In this document: one piece after another, positions 62,992 through 64,000 of the stretch
How the letters are laid out: each line of letters begins with the position of its first letter
How positions within the stretch are numbered: position 1 is the first letter of the stretch
Source of the DNA: Comamonas endophytica
GTDB taxonomy: Bacteria > Pseudomonadota > Gammaproteobacteria > Burkholderiales > Burkholderiaceae_C
DNA: 64,000 nucleotides
NCBI RefSeq assembly: GCF_023634805.2
Contig: NZ_CP106882.1
Location: forward strand, 1 to 64,000
Direction of reading: 5' to 3'
The notes under the pieces: generated by a model
The model's database searches: none
The model's input: the letters and a program-made list of their open reading frames with translations, nothing else
Told to the model about the DNA's origin: nothing
Position numbers and translations under genes: made by a program

Positions 62992-64000
62992 CTAGCCTTC
63001 GAGCAACGCCACCAGCGTCACATGCTGCAGGCTGGCCTGCAGTTCACGGCCGTCATCGATGTACTGGAGCCACGCCACCCCTTCGGCAGGCGGGCGGCGC
63101 TCGAGCATCAGGCGCGCGATGCGGTCCTCGTGGCGCACGTGCACCACGGCTTTCCTGAGCTTTTCCGCCGCCGCAATCTTGCCGCCCTTGGCCGCGAGGG
63201 CTGCGGCAGCCGATGCTGCGGCAGCCGATGCTGCGGCAGCCGATGCTGCGGCAGCCGATGCTGCGGCAGCCGATGCCGCGGCCGGGGGTGCGGCATGGCC
63301 ATTGGGTCCGGGCGCGGGAGCGGCACCGGCCATCGGCGCCGGCGCGTCCTTGGCGTCCAGGAACTCGCGCAGCAGCTTGACCGTGCCACGCGTGATTTCC
63401 TGGCTGGCATCGCCCAGCCAGGCGCTCACGTCCTGCGGCGTCTTCTTGTAGGCCGTCATCAGCTCGTTGACCACGGTCACATCGCGCACCCGGCCCGAAT
63501 TGAAGACCTGGGCCAGCGGCTCGGGCAGGTCCAGCAGCGTCACATGCTGCGAAATGAACGCCGGCGACTTGCTGATGGCCTTGGCGATGTCGCCCTTCTT
63601 GACGCCCTTGGCCAGCTCGCGGCCGATGAAGTCGGCAATCTCGCGCGCCGTCAGCTCGTTGCGCTGCAGATTCTCGACGACCTGGTCGGCTTCGTTGTAA
63701 TCGTTGTCGATGAAGCCCGGAATGCTGTCCAGCCCCGCGCGCTGCGCGCCGCGAAAACGCCGCGCACCGTGGTTGATCAGGTAGCGGCCGGGTGCCTCGG
63801 GGTTCTCGCGCACCGAAATCGGCGTCTTGACCCCGCGCAGGCGGATCGAAGCCGCCAGCTCCTCGAGGCTCTGCTCGGAAAAGCCCGGGTTGTCCTTGGT
63901 GCGCGGCTGGTGCGGGTCCTCGTCGATCAGCGCGATCTCCAGGGCCAGCGGTCCGCCGCCTGCGGCCTGCGCCTCGGGGCCCGCGAGCAGTGCCGACAGG
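62992..64000 (-). CDS. korB: KorB-type ParB partition protein/transcriptional regulator (5' end outside window)
   Basis: 335 residues visible, reading to the right edge. The order matches IncP KorB: ALIDEDPHQPRT with DNPGFS, RGVKTPISVREN, the CTP-binding ParB motif NHGARRFRG, ENLQRNELTAREIADFIG, the helix-turn-helix KKGDIAKAISKSPAFISQHV, an Ala-rich linker, and the SH3-like C-terminal dimerisation domain ending RRPPAEGVAWLQYIDDG and LVALLEG. The Thr in VRDVTVVNEL and Arg in EITRGTVKLL sit 29 residues apart, like Thr211 and Arg240 of RK2 KorB, which contact the operator. KorB slides as a CTP clamp, represses promoters at a distance and partitions DNA with IncC/ParA, expected upstream beyond the window. 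Confidence 0.92.
   Translation of the reverse strand, partial: LSALLAGPEAQAAGGGPLALEIALIDEDPHQPRTKDNPGFSEQSLEELAASIRLRGVKTPISVRENPEAPGRYLINHGARRFRGAQRAGLDSIPGFIDNDYNEADQVVENLQRNELTAREIADFIGRELAKGVKKGDIAKAISKSPAFISQHVTLLDLPEPLAQVFNSGRVRDVTVVNELMTAYKKTPQDVSAWLGDASQEITRGTVKLLREFLDAKDAPAPMAGAAPAPGPNGHAAPPAAASAAAASAAAASAAAASAAAASAAAALAAKGGKIAAAEKLRKAVVHVRHEDRIARLMLERRPPAEGVAWLQYIDDGRELQASLQHVTLVALLEG
63200..63274. repeat. 15-bp coding tandem repeat inside korB
   Basis: Five exact copies of GCTGCGGCAGCCGAT, encoding Ala-Ser-Ala-Ala-Ala repeats in the linker between the operator-binding and C-terminal domains. The repeat keeps the frame, so copy-number change only alters linker length. RK2 KorB has an acidic linker at this place instead. 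Confidence 0.9.

Overview
The window is GC-rich (apart from one AT-richer stretch), densely coded DNA of the kind found in Betaproteobacteria, most likely a Comamonadaceae member (Delftia/Comamonas/Acidovorax-like). Grounds: five orphan Bug/TctC-type periplasmic receptors, many small catabolic clusters each with its own regulator, MHYT-GGDEF-EAL signalling, and short PHA-depolymerase and lipocalin genes. The family placement is an inference from gene content. No rRNA, tRNA, CRISPR array or insertion sequence was recognised.

Layout. 1-11 kb: catabolic islands, namely Bug receptor + enolase-superfamily enzyme with a divergent CoA transferase and glutathione transferase; a fused acyl-CoA dehydrogenase; a D-2-hydroxyacid dehydrogenase; and a PcaC-like protein / beta-hydroxyacid dehydrogenase / Bug operon facing a GntR-FCD regulator with palindromic operators. 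11.5-13.3 kb: RecQ-type helicase. 13.5-20.4 kb: LysR, Bug, ThDP enzyme, divergent FMN hydroxyacid dehydrogenase, a decayed EamA permease and an FAH-family hydrolase. 20.4-21.5 kb: AT-richer non-coding island ending in an H-NS-type gene with a clear terminator. 21.6-29.9 kb: IclR regulator divergent from a tightly packed operon with a LeuC/LeuD-type hydratase, a complete LivHMGF ABC importer with binding protein, and a PEP-mutase/isocitrate-lyase family lyase. This reads as uptake, hydration and C-C cleavage of a small branched dicarboxylate. 30-34.5 kb: small DUF genes and a RES/Xre toxin-antitoxin pair. 34.6-37.7 kb: GntR-HutC, Bug and a D-tartrate dehydratase-like enzyme. 38.2-40.8 kb: large tyrosine recombinase preceded by a perfect KorB operator. 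40.9-50.5 kb: lipocalin, SDR, HipBA, CYTH, Bug, LysR, M4 peptidase, GST and a soluble PAS-PAS chemoreceptor. 50.8-54.6 kb: UDP-galactopyranose mutase and a glycosidase-glycosyltransferase fusion. 54.8-56.1 kb: overlapping DUF1989 and YqcI/YcgG (GntA-like) genes. 56.3-62 kb: PHA depolymerase, GAF, c-di-GMP protein and a lipoprotein M28 peptidase. 62.3-64 kb: nucleoside deoxyribosyltransferase-like gene and the 3' part of a KorB-type ParB gene.

Two points stand out. First, the window encodes a close relative of IncP plasmid KorB, with both known base-contacting residues conserved. It also carries two perfect 13-bp KorB operators (TTTAGCSGCTAAA), one 109 bp upstream of the tyrosine recombinase and one overlapping the stop codon of the gene next to korB. 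Second, at least seven otherwise well-conserved genes are each broken by an apparent one-base loss, mostly in short homopolymers. Either the assembly has systematic deletion errors or these genes are really decaying. Those genes are given at full length with the break described.
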